Shown: positions 33,102 to 43,669 of the stretch, one piece after another | Layout of the letters: each line of letters starts with the position of its first letter | Position numbering within the stretch: position 1 is the first letter of the stretch | Source of the DNA: Haematobia irritans | Taxonomy: Eukaryota; Arthropoda; Insecta; Diptera; Muscidae | Assembly: GCF_050003625.1 (NCBI RefSeq) | Contig: NC_134397.1 | Span: forward strand, 149,605,526-149,669,525 | Direction: 5' to 3' | DNA length: 64,000 nucleotides | Made by a program: the position numbers and the translations under genes | Notes under the pieces: generated by a model | The model's input: the letters and a program-made list of their open reading frames with translations, nothing else | Database searches by the model: none | What the model was told of the DNA's origin: nothing

Positions 33102-33768
33102 CACTCAAAAAAACAAAAGTTTACTTAGATCCAAAGATTTTGACCTTCCCATAAGGACTTTGGTATTAATTCCGAGCCAAAGATGCGGCTTTTTTAAAAT
33201 AAAGTCACTTTTTATGAATCTCCCGGGCTTTAAATCTAGGACCAATAAAATTAAAATTGGATACAGATCTCATTCATCGAGTTTTTTATATTCTTTTTGC
33301 AATATATTTATAAAGGTATTTATGTACGAACAAATTCCAATTTCAAAATCCAAATTATGCCAGGTACTTCAAAGTAAAAACAATTTTCCTAATGCTAAAA
33401 AAAACTTTAAACCAAAGATGCAAATCCTTAAAATAAGTCTTAGCCTATATTTGAAGCGTTTTTATCTAAAATTTAAAAATTCAATATGTCAGTTGAGTTA
33501 AAGATGATTTCTTTAAATTAAAATTTTTTTTCTTTATTTTAAGGAAAATTTGCCTTACTTCAAAGATCTACAACTTCAGCAGAGAGACCCAAAATTTCAA
33601 GATTTGTGTCCTAAATTTAATAAAAAAAATTTTTGAAGCAAGGAATAAACTTTCTTTTAATTAAAATGTCATTGTTTTAAAGAATGTTGTTCTTAGCATT
33701 GCGTAAATTTTGAGTCCTAAAATATAAGTTGCATAATCTTCCATATTAGGTCAATATTATTTTCAGTG
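33102..33768. mobile_element. CACTGAAAA-type MITE inserted in HINE-A, 667 bp
   Basis: CACTCAAAAAAAC starts at 33102 and TTTTCAGTG ends at 33768. Removing it restores the HINE-A phrase GTTAGCGTGATTTC with CG counted once. CG is therefore duplicated (33100-33101, 33769-33770), where TA flanks the copy at 29960. Confidence 0.8.
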
Positions 33769-35564
33769 CGTGATTTCGACAGATGGACGGACGGACAGAT
33801 ATGCTTAGATCGACTCAGAATTTCACCACGACCCAGAATATATATACTTTTTGGGGTCTTAGATCAATATTTCGATGTGTTACAAACGGAATGGCAAAGT
33901 AAATATATTTCATCCGATCCGGCTGATATTCGGTACATGGTTCTAGTACATCGGTCCATAATTAGTCCACATCGGTCAATAAATTGGCTTGCGGAACCTT
34001 TAAGAGAAGCAAATTTCATCCGATCCGGTTGAAATTAGGTAAATGGTGTCAGCATATGATCTTTAACAACCATGCAAAAATTGGTCCACATTGGTCAATA
34101 ATTATATATAGCCTCCATATAAACCGATCCCCCGATGTGGCTTGCGGAGCCTCTAAGGGAAGCAAATTTCATCCGATCCGGCTGAAATTTTGTACATGGT
34201 ATTAGAATATGGTCTCTAATGACCATGCAAAAATTAGTCCACATCGGTCTATAATTATATATAGCCCCCATATAAATCGATCACCAGATTTGACTTCTGG
34301 AGCCTCTTGGAAGACCAAAATTAATCTGACTCAGTTGAAATTTGGTACGTGGTGTTAATATATGGCCTCAAACACCAATGCAAAAATTGGTCGAAATCGG
34401 TCCATAATTATATATAGCCCCCACATAAACCGATCCCCAGATTTGACCTCCGGAGCCCCTTGGAAGAGAAAAATTCATCCGATTCGGTTGAAATTTGGTA
34501 CGTGATGTTAGTATATGGTATCCAACAACCATGCAGGAATTGGTTCATATCAGGCAATAATTATATATGTCCCCCATATAAACCGATCCTCAGATTTGAC
34601 CCCCGGTGCCTTTCGGAGAAGCAAAATTCATCCGATCTGGTACGTGGTGGTAGTATATTTTATTTAACAACCATGCTAAAAGTGGTCCATATAAGTCCAT
34701 AAGCATATGTAGCCCTCATATAAACCGATCCCGAAATTTGGTTTTGGAGCCACTTGGAGGAGCAAATTTCATCTTAGTCAGTTGAAATTTGGTACATTGT
34801 GCTAGTGTATAGCCGTAAACAACCATGCCTAACTAGGTCCATATCGGTCTATAGTTATATATAGCCCTCAGATAAACCGATCCCCAATCACACAAACTTT
34901 GGTCTATATCGGTTCATAATTGTATATAGCCCACATATAAGCGACCCCCATATTTCAATTCTGGCTCTCTACGTATCGAGCAAAAAGTCCATATCGATTC
35001 GTAATTATTTGTAGACTTACCTATTAGAGCATTGCATCGGTCATATATTTTTGTGTTCGAGAACATCTCGAAGCCCAACAAGTAAGGTAGAGATTTGTAG
35101 TCGTTCCCGTTTGGACCGATGTTTGTAAGTTCGAATACAACCATAACTCGTTCTCGTTTGTGGTGTATGAAACGGTCAATCAAACAACTTCAGTCTTCGG
35201 GATCAAACACGAGTCAATTTGTTTTCGAAAACATTGTGAAGTAATCGAGGATTTCGAATCTTTTTTTGCCCTCACGTAGTAACAATAACAACAACTTTTA
35301 TATGTATTGTACGTTTGTTTAGTTGTAAGTTGATGGAAAGGGGTTTGTGTATGAAGTAAAAAATAAATAACATAAAGTGGACAAAACCTTCTGCATTTCT
35401 ATGTAAAAAGGTATTAACAGCAAAACAAAATATTGCTCTAGTTTTTAGGAGAAACATTTGGGATGATATTTTTGGGCATTATAGTAAGTAATCGTTAAAA
35501 ATGCAATCCACTTTTTCGTATAAAAAATAAGGGACATTCGTATTTAAAGGAAATAAAACATATT

Positions 35565-35870
35565 GTCTTTTTCTATAGAAATAAAATTTTTACAAAATTT
35601 TCCATAGAAATAAACTGTCGACAAAATTTTCTATTGAAATAAAATTTGACAAAATTTTTTGTAGAAATAAAATGTTGATAAAATTTTCTAGAGAAATAAA
35701 ATTTTGACCAAATTTTCTATAGAAATAAATTTTTTGATAAAATTTTCTATAGAATTTTTTTTATGTTGACAAAATTTTCTTTAGAAATAAAATGTTAATA
35801 ATTTTCTATAGAAATAACATTTTCACAAAATTTTTCTATAGAAATAACATTTTTACAAAATTTTTTATAG
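35565..35870. repeat. 29-bp minisatellite
   Basis: About ten units occur, continued by short stretches at 36048-36107 and 36473-36690 around inserted fragments. Confidence 0.8.
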
Positions 35871-36047
35871 ATTTACTCGTTTGCGAATAAGTTCATTGTT
35901 CTTTACTTCTAAAAAAATTTCCCTGAAGACGAACATCGGAGTTGTTTCGAAATATTGGATAATATTAAATAAAAATACAACTCAAAAAAACAACAACATC
36001 TGTTTTTATTCATATGACCTCAAGCCGAACTAAACAAATATAATGTT
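35871..36047 (+). other. Non-array insert with a degenerate hammerhead-like phrase
   Basis: CTGAAGA at 35923-35929 and CGAAATATTGG at 35948-35958 resemble the CTGATGA...GAAA framework. The core U is changed to A, and the first pair of the intervening stem would be C-C. It is probably a decayed relative of the element at 36108-36472 or another retroelement end. It is not called a ribozyme. Confidence 0.35.
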
Positions 36048-36107
36048 GATAAAATTTTCTATAAAAATAAAATTTTGACAAAATTTTCTATAGAAATAAA
36101 ATTTTTT

Positions 36108-36472
36108 TTCGGTTTGTTTGTTATTGTTGGCTTCTCTTCAATCGTTATTGTTGTATGCTTGTCAAATTTATTTGGGCAAAGCCCTATAGACTGCAAGATG
36201 GTTGGATGTACAGCTGTTTCGGAATTACCACATTCCTCATCAGCATCCTCTACTTGCAGCAAAACTATCAACCAATTATCAGAATAAATTCGGTTAATTC
36301 ACTCAACCCAAAGAGAACTACACTTGAACCTCCCGAAAAAGGGTTTGATAGTCGGCTACTGCCTAAACAAATTTGCCAGCATATCTCTTTTCCTTTGCCA
36401 AACTCAAATCATCGATTTGAATGTATTTGGCTGGGTTTGTTTTTGAGCGTAAAAAAAAACAACAATAACGAA
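36108..36472 (-). mobile_element. Retroelement fragment carrying a hammerhead, probably Penelope-like
   Basis: A 365-bp block of mixed composition interrupts the 29-bp array (GAAATAAAATTTT | TTTTCGG... | ...AACAATAACG | AAATAAAATTTTG). Its ends contain TTATTGTTG-type words in opposite orientation. It includes the ribozyme at 36191-36259. Penelope-like elements are known to carry hammerhead ribozymes in their terminal repeats. No reverse transcriptase or GIY-YIG endonuclease is present, so the family assignment is inference. Confidence 0.5.
36191..36259 (-). ncRNA. Hammerhead ribozyme, intact core
   Basis: All parts are read on the minus strand. The conserved CTGATGA is at 36243-36237. Stem II GGAAT/ATTCC closes a GTGGTA loop (36236-36221), followed directly by GAAAC (36220-36216). 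The very short stem III is CAGCTG, and the cleavage triplet is GTA (36211-36209). Stem I inner helix GGATG/CATCC is at 36248-36244 with 36208-36204. Its internal loop is TAGA/AACCAT. The outer helix is CTGCAAG/CTTGCAG (36259-36253 with 36197-36191). Predicted cleavage is between 36209 and 36208. Every invariant core position is present. A stem III this short is typical of retroelement hammerheads, which may act as dimers. Confidence 0.88.
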
Positions 36473-36689
36473 ATAAAATTTTGACAAAATTTTCTATAGA
36501 AATAAAATTATGACAACATTTTTTATAGAAATAACATTTTGATAACATTTTCGATAGAAATAAAATTTTGATAAAAATCTTTATAGAAATAAAATTTTCA
36601 CCAAGTTTTCTATAGAAATAAAATTTTGATAAAATTTTCTATAGAAATACAATGTTGATAAAATTTTCTATACAAATAAAATTTTGATA

Positions 36690-36950
36690 AAATATGGCCC
36701 ACTTGCAATACCATCCGACTACATCAATGAAAACTACTTATGCCAAGTTTCAAGTCGATAGCTTGTTTCGTTCGGAAGTTAGCGTGATTTCAACAGACGG
36801 ACGGACGGACATGCTTGGATCGACTCAGAATATCACCACGACCCAGAATATATATACTTTATGGGGTCTTAGAGCAATATTTCGATGTATTACAAACGGA
36901 ATGGCAAAGTTAATATACCCCCTCTTCCTGTGGTGGATGGTATAAAAACA
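36690..36950 (+). mobile_element. HINE-A hairpin-end fragment
   Basis: ATATGGCCCACTTGCAATACC through GACGGACGGACGGAC (36798-36812), CCCAGAATATATATAC and TGTGGTGGATGGTATAAA. This is the last 260 bp of HINE-A without its 153-bp units, joined directly to the 29-bp array. Confidence 0.75.
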
Positions 36951-36986
36951 CACACAAAAAATACAAAAATAAATTTACTTTTGCTA

Positions 36987-39079
36987 CACACAAAAGAAAA
37001 TTTTTTGATTTCAATCACGAAAATCGCGGATTCAATCATTTTTTTAATTGAAATGTCTTCAATCACGAAAATGATAGTATCAATCACCCATTTTGATTGA
37101 AAACCAACACGATTTTCAATTAAAAATTTAATTGACTTTTGTCACGGAATTGAATCAACTAAAAACTTGATTGATTTTTAACATAAAATTCAATCACAGT
37201 TTTAATTGAATCAATTAAAATTTTAATTAATTTCGCGACAAAAATCAATCAACTATTTGATTCATTCAATTAAATAATTAATTGAAATTGGTTATAAATT
37301 TCGATCAAAAATTTATATATTGCGACCCCAAAACCGTATTTAGTTTTATTTGAAATAAAAGAAAATATGTGTTTCTTATAATATTTAATATTTTATTATT
37401 TTATTATTTTTTTAATTATGCAAAAGACAAATAAATTTGGTTCTTTTCATTGTGTTTTGTTCTAACATAACTTACAAATACAATTATTATCAATAACAAC
37501 TATAGGGTGAAAAAATAAATTATATAAATCATTAGCTTCCTTATAATAATAACCATGTTAGCATGTTCCTTCTAATATGTAGATGCGCCTAGATTTCCAA
37601 TAAATCAGCAGACTGTAAGCTAAATTAGTTTTTCTGAAAGTAAACAGAATAATTCGAATTTAATTTTGTTCAATTAAAAGTTAATTTTGTTAAATATTAC
37701 CTGCATAGAATATCAAGTTCAATTCTTAGTTCCAGGTTGCAGATTTATAATCTTCTTTTGCAGTTGTAGTCTTTTAGCATAAAAAGGTGTATTAAGGAGC
37801 TCGGTAATTTAATTTTAGTAACAATTCTTTTCCAAAATTTCCGCACATTGAAATCGTCTATTAAAATTTGAACCAATCAAAGACAAAAATAATGGGAAAG
37901 CAATGTACTATTTGGTATTATATTGATGATACTTTGCAAATTCTGGAAATAGTTAAAAATATAAATGGAAAATACATATTTTTATTATTTTCGGATATTT
38001 TTCGTATTTTTAAATCCAAAAGAAAGAACTTTTTTACCATAACATAATTCAGCTCATTAGTTTATATATCAGATATACTGCTCTCTACTTGGGTTCAAAC
38101 TAAAAAAGGCAGGTAAAACAAAAATGCAATTTAATGCCAACGCCACTTCGCAACTTCAAGGTGAATCTTCCAACAAACCCATACCGCTCTTGGTTTTAAG
38201 AAAACTAGGAGTGAAAAAAATTTATAATTTTAAAAGATCAATACGGTACCCACTTTTTTATTGCAAACATATTCTTATATATTTGATAAAATGGTGGAGT
38301 TGATGGGATTGATTGGTTAATTTCACGAAATAAAATTGGTCACTAAAAGAAATGAAAAAATATATATTCCATTGAAGCCGTTTAATGTAAACAGGCTTCA
38401 ATGGAAAACGGTATTCATATTTCACAATTTCTTACCTTCAATAAACGTAGATTGTTTTCCATTTTTACAATGCCACAAAACACAAACACAGGTAATTTCA
38501 AATGCGTTCTCTCATATATTTTTTTCAAACCTTTACCACGTGGCCATTTGTTGTTGCACACTTTATTTATTTCAACCCTTTGCTATGAGTTGTTGTTGCG
38601 TTCAAAATATTTATGCACACATTTTGAATGCAGCAGACAGAATGTCGCCAATCATGTTATTCAATTTACGCGAAAAACAAAACCCAACCGTTCGTTATGA
38701 GTTACTTCAACAGACTGATCTCTCCATCATACCTTGTTGAATAAATACCCATTCTCTTATTCTCTTTTCGCTCTTTCCATTGCTCAAAATTATTCAATTT
38801 CAATCACAAAGGTGATTGGATCAATCACATGTGTAATTGGAAACGGAAAAAATATCAATCACGTTTGTAATTGAAAATTATTTCCGAATTGATTAACAAA
38901 TTGATTGAATCAATTAATATTTTAATTGGAAACGTAACAAATATCAATCATTTTTTTAATTGGATTTTATTCGGATTTGATTAAATAATTAATTGAATCA
39001 ATTAACATATTAATTGAATCCGTTTCCAAATTCAATTAAGTGTTTAATTGAAAAAATTTTGGTCATAATTTTTTGTGTG
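36987..39079. mobile_element. Long AATTAATTGA MITE with about 1.45 kb of internal DNA
   Basis: CACACAAAAGAAAATTTTTTG at 36987 and AATTTTTTGTGTG ending at 39079 are inverted, with TA outside both (36985-36986, 39080-39081). The arms (to about 37320 and from about 38790) are AATTGA-rich as in the 287-bp copy. The middle is unrelated AT-rich sequence. It holds a 134-codon frame at 38336-38740 that starts at TTG and overlaps another frame; no domain is recognised. Confidence 0.7.
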
Positions 39080-39984
39080 TAGTTACATATAAAAACATAA
39101 CAAATTTAAACATTTACCTAGTTAGAATTTTCCATTTTATCGTCAATAAGCTTAACTATTAATTACACACTTATATCTAAAGAAACACAAACTGTATGAC
39201 TTCTTTTCTCATTAAGCATGATTCCATTTTTTGTCATAACATACTCGAGAACTTTGCAAATTCTCGAAACTCCCGCTAAATGTTCGAGTATTCTCGATTA
39301 TCCCGTTTCACCAAATGCAATCGAATGGTTGCTTGCGACCGAGAATGGAAACAAATGCACAACTTCAATGATGTGACGTCACAACAACATTCACTCGATA
39401 CTGAATTATTGGGTGTGATTCAAACCATGTCTCATTCATACATTTACATTCATTCGAACCGATTCGATCAAGCCAGTGTTCTCATTCTATTCATTCGATC
39501 AACGAAGATTATTCAGTCTTCTCGAATCGTTTCATGAGTGCAGTTGTGTGCGCTATGAATGAATGTTCTCATGCAATGCTCTATTACCTATATATACCTT
39601 TTTGTCCAATATTTACCACGTATGGACTAACTCACAATATAGAAAACGATGTTAAGAAGTTTTAAGATACCACAACCTAAGTAATTCGATTGTGGCTGAC
39701 AGTCTTTCGTAGAAGTTTCTACGCAATCCATGGTGGAGGGTACATAAGATTCGGCCTGGCCGTACATACTTGTTTTGTTTAATATATACACCGTATGAAC
39801 TTTGTTACTTGCAATTTTCGTAATTTAATTTTTTTTACATAGAAAGAAAGTTAAATATTTACTATACTTATTATACATACACAGAAAAAAAAATCCGTAT
39901 TTAAACTAATGCTAGATTTAACTTATTTTTATTGAAAAAAAATATTTGTTTGTAGTTAAATTTTATTATTTTATTTAAAGAAAA

Positions 39985-40105
39985 ATCCTTGCTTCTGGGT
40001 GCATATCGGGCGTAAGATATATATGACAGCTATATCTAAATCTGAACCGATTTCAACCGGTATGAATGTTATTTCTACTAACTGTGCAGAAATTCAAGTA
40101 ACTCG
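39985..40105 (+). mobile_element. HINE-C unit fragment
   Basis: CTTCTGGGTGCATATCGGGCG, AAGATATATATGACAGC and TATATCTAAATCTGAACCG form less than one HINE-C unit, with no ends. Confidence 0.65.
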
Positions 40106-40164
40106 GAGAGTAACTTTGGCCTCGAAGTGAAAATTTAGTCTCCGGTGGTCATATGAGTCTAACT

Positions 40165-40620
40165 CGGACGGAAGATTTATATTGATTTTGTTATTGATTC
40201 CGAGTCGAAGATGCTGCTTCTTTAAACTACGGACATAAAAATATATCTAGCTTCAACTCTAGACTCCTTAAAATTAAAATTAGGATACAAATATCATTTC
40301 ACGAGTTTTTCGATTATTCCATAACTGAGATATTGAATCTTTGAATTGCGATTCCTATATAATTGCAATGCAAAGATTCAATATCTCAGTTATTTTTGAC
40401 GACTCGAGTCCTGAATTTGAAGAACAAAATTTTTAAAGCGAATTTTTGATTTGCGATTTCTGTATAATCGCAATTCAAAGATTCAATATCTCAGTTATTT
40501 TTTTAACGACTTATTTAAAATTTCTTTATATTAAAGACATTTGTCCTGTGTATTTGTGTGTCCTAAAATTGAAGTTTGATAGTGGTTAATACTAGGCCAA
40601 TATATTTTTCACTGTATGTA
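40165..40620. mobile_element. Decayed family E copy containing a long hairpin
   Basis: GTTATTGATTCCGAGTCGAAGATGCTGCTTCTTTAAA and the end TATTTTTCACTGTATG match family E. Inside it, 40321-40393 forms a near-perfect hairpin that other family E copies lack. Confidence 0.6.
40321..40393. repeat. 73-nt inverted repeat (hairpin)
   Basis: Arms 40321-40343 and 40371-40393 are perfectly complementary over 23 bp. After one mismatch they extend by ATTGC/GCAAT, leaving a loop of about 15 nt. The right arm recurs in direct orientation at about 40478-40500. Confidence 0.8.
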
Positions 40621-40639
40621 TCATCCTCCCTAACTTAGA

Positions 40640-41580
40640 CGTTTCTTTAAATATTGAATCAGAATCAGTTTAGTACATTACAGCGTGCTTAAAAGTAAGA
40701 AACTTAATAATCCCTTATAAACTGTTCAATTAATATTTTTGCTTTAAAATATTAACTCGCATCACTGTACGTCGTATGTATGTGTGTTGTTTTTGTTGAG
40801 TGAAGGGAAATTTTTGACAGAAAAACACATCCTGTTTTATCAAAGCTCCTTTGATACAACAAATCTACAACAAACATTCTAGTCAAATATACAGGTGTCA
40901 AAAATAAAAAAACACGCCATGAAAAATACAACACAAAAACCCAAGAAACAATAACAAAAATGTCGATTGTTGTAGTCATTCGTATAATCAGATAGATGGA
41001 AGTGTCAATGAAAACAGGATGTAAAGATGTCAGGATACGCACAATGTGGTGTGCGTGGGATCAAACACTCATTCACACACACTCACACAAATTCAAACTT
41101 ATATTTAGCCATATTTCGACCCTTCAGCAAAATATCCGGGACGAATGAAATCAAGAACAATGGGATATCAAAATGAATATCGTAATAAAAACATGAGCAA
41201 AAGCTAGTGAAAAAAAAAGGAAAACGAAAAGCCTAGACTGGCAGGCGTTGACTTTTCCGCAAAAGAAAGGAAATTAAATGAATATGAGTGACTGCTCGTT
41301 TCTGTTCTATTGAGAAGGTAGTTAAGAAAGGAATAATTTTAAAAATTTCTATGGAATTTTAACAAGCAAATAAAAAGTTTTTAATGTATATATAAACAGC
41401 ATTTAGATTATATTACATTTTACACATTGTTGTTGATACACGAAAGAAAAATATTTATTAAGCTTAAATGTAAAGTTGATCATATGGTTAAAGTAAGCTC
41501 ACCGGGAAGGGGTCAACTTAGCTCAAAGTTTTTTATGTATTTTTACGTAAGATATAGTCCAGGTTTTCATATAGTCACCC
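40640..41580. other. Repeat-poor tract, no supported gene
   Basis: None of the window's repeat families is present. A minus-strand frame (40752-41042) starts at GTG and encodes a hydrophobic stretch with an internal ATG. There is no recognised domain, so I do not call it a gene. A CA-rich stretch is at 41065-41095. Confidence 0.45.
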
Positions 41581-41582
41581 AT

Positions 41583-43665
41583 ATAAACCAACACAATTTT
41601 CTACAGAAATAAAATTTTGACATAATTTTCTGTAGAAATAAAATTTTGACAATTTTTTTTATAGAAATAAAATTTTGACATAATTTTCTGTAGAAATAAA
41701 ATTTTGACAATTTTTTTATAGAAATAAAATGTTGACAAAATTTTCTATAGAAATAAAATTTTGAGGAAATTTTCTATAGAAATAACATTTTGACAAAAAT
41801 TTCTATAGAAATAAAATTTTGTCAACATTTTCTATAGAAATAAAATGTTAACAATATTTTCTATAGAAATAAAATTTTGACAATATTTTCTATAGAAATA
41901 AAATTTTGAGAAAATTTTCTATAGAAATAAAATTTTGAGAAAATTTTCTATAGAAATAAAATTTTAACGAAATTTTCTATAGAAAAAAATTGACAAAATT
42001 TTCTATAGAAATACATTTTTTAAGAATTATTTTTCATAGTTTCGGCTATAGGTCGATTAAAAAACATAGATATGATGTTTTTCTTTTATTTTTATTTCCA
42101 ATATTTCGGTTGACTTCGTCAAAACCGTTTTCAAGGATTTTTTTCTGGTGTGCACAGCTTCACACTCTGTTTTATTTCCATAGAAAACTTTATCAAAAAT
42201 TTCAATAAAAATAAAATTTTGACAAAATTTTCTATATAAATAAAATTTTGGCAAATTTATCTATAGAACCACCTATATAAACCAACACAATTTTCTACAG
42301 AAATAAAATTGTGACAAAATTTCCTATAGAAATAAAATGTTGACAAAATTTTTTATAGAACTAAAATTTTGACAAAATTTTATACAGAAATAAAATTTTA
42401 ACAAAAATTTCTATAAAAAAATTGACAAAATTTTCTATAGAAATAAAATTTTGACAAAATTTTCTATAGAAATAAAATGTTGATAAAATTTCCTATGGAA
42501 ATAAAATTTTGATAAAATTTTATACAGAAATAAAATTTTAGCAAAATTTTCTATAAAGAAATGACAAAATTTTCTATAGAAATAAAATTTTGCCAAAATT
42601 TTCTATGGAAATAAAACTTTGACAAAATTTTCAATAAAAATAACATTTTGATACAATTTTCTATAGAAATTAAATTTTGACTAACTTTTCTATAGAAATA
42701 AAATGTTGACAAAATTTTTTATAGAAATAAAATTTTGACAAAATTTTCCGTGGAAATAAAGCATTTACAAAATTTTCAATAAAAATAAAATTTTGATAAT
42801 TTTTTTACAGAAATAAAATTTTAACAAAATTTTCTATAGAAATAAAATTTTGACATAATTTATTATAGAAATAAAATTTTGACAAAATTTTCTGTGGAAA
42901 TAAAACTTTGACAAAATTATCAATAAAAATAAAATTTTGATAATTTTTTTTACAGAAATAAAATTTTAACAATATTTTCTATAGAAAAAAAATTGAAAAA
43001 ATTTTCTATAGAAATAAAACTTTGTCAAAATTTTCTATGGAAATAAAACTTTGTCAAAATTTTCAATAAAAATAAAATTTTGACAAAATTTTCAATAAAA
43101 ATAAAAATTTGGACAAAATTTTCAATAAAAATAAAATTTTGACAAAATTTTTTATAGAAATAAAATTTTGACTAACTTTTATATAGAAATAAAATTTTGG
43201 CAAAATTTTCTATAGAAATAAAATTTTTGCAAAATGTTCTATAGAAATAAAATTTTGGCAAAATTTTCTATAGAAATAAAATTTTGACAAAATTATTGAG
43301 AGATATAAAATTTTGAGAAAATGTTCTATAGAAATAAAATTTTGAGAAAATTTTCTATAGAAATAAAATTTTGACAAAATTTGCAATATAAATAAAATTT
43401 TGACAAAATTTTTAATGCAAATAAAACTTTGAAAAAATTTACAATAGAAATAAAATTTTGACAAAATTTTTATAGAAATAAAATTTTGACAAAATTTTTA
43501 TAGAAATAAAATTTTGACTAACTTTTCCATAGAAATAAAATTTTGACACAATTTTCTATAGAAATAATATTTTGACACAATTTTCTTTAGAAATAAAATT
43601 TTGACAAAATTTTCTATAGAAATAAAATTTTTACAAAATTTTCTATAGAAATAAAATTTAAAAAA
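41583..43665. repeat. 29-bp minisatellite array, 2.1 kb
   Basis: Roughly 65-70 units of ATTTTGACAAAATTTTCTATAGAAATAAA occur with many substitutions and small indels. The array is interrupted at 42020-42187 by non-array DNA containing a palindromic CCAATATTTCGGTTGACTTCGTC phrase. The orientation is opposite to that of the 58200-61262 array. Confidence 0.9.
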
Positions 43666-43669
43666 AAAA

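Larger units (their letters stand above)
30604..33906 (+). mobile_element. HINE-A, heavily interrupted, right end lost
   Basis: The left end AACAGGTGTATACGGCCGTAAG is followed by the GGCC palindrome. A hAT-type element is inserted at 30660-31786, a 29-bp array lies at 32119-32420, and 153-bp units run about 32440-33000. A family E MITE is inserted at 33102-33768. The sequence stops at about 33906 after GGAATGGCAAAGT, just short of the hairpin, where an oppositely oriented HINE-A starts. Confidence 0.75.
35025..39583. mobile_element. hAT-type element, TAGAGCATTGCAT TIRs, 8-bp TSD
   Basis: TAGAGCATTGCAT at 35025-35037 is repeated inverted as ATGCAATGCTCTA at 39571-39583. The 8-bp sequence TTACCTAT flanks both ends (35017-35024, 39584-39591) and occurs once in the HINE-A consensus. 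Subterminal regions are rich in TTCGA/TCTCGA words. The interior is filled with a 29-bp array, a hammerhead-bearing fragment, a HINE-A end and a 2.1-kb MITE. No transposase survives. Confidence 0.82.
33907..39781 (-). mobile_element. HINE-A split by a 4.6-kb hAT-type insertion
   Basis: The 153-bp units run from 33907 to about 34990, then GTAGACTTACCTAT at 35011-35024. Beyond the insertion the element resumes at 39584 (TTACCTATATATACC) and ends GGCCTGGCCGTACATACTTGTTTT at 39780. The hairpin end is absent where it abuts the preceding HINE-A head to head. Confidence 0.75.

Noticed and set aside
38336..38740. 134-codon plus-strand frame, Cys-rich and hydrophobic
   Set aside because: It starts at TTG, overlaps a second frame of similar length, lies inside a MITE and has no recognised domain.
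40752..41042. 96-codon minus-strand frame with a hydrophobic stretch
   Set aside because: It starts at GTG; the ATG-initiated part is about 75 codons with low-complexity T-rich codons and no homology I recognise.
42098..42136. Hammerhead-like phrase on the minus strand in the 29-bp array
   Set aside because: CTGATGA is replaced by TTGAAAA, so the catalytic core is absent even though a stem and CGAAAT remain.
41583..43665. CRISPR-like array
   Set aside because: The 29-bp units are directly adjacent with no unique spacers, and the genome is clearly insect.
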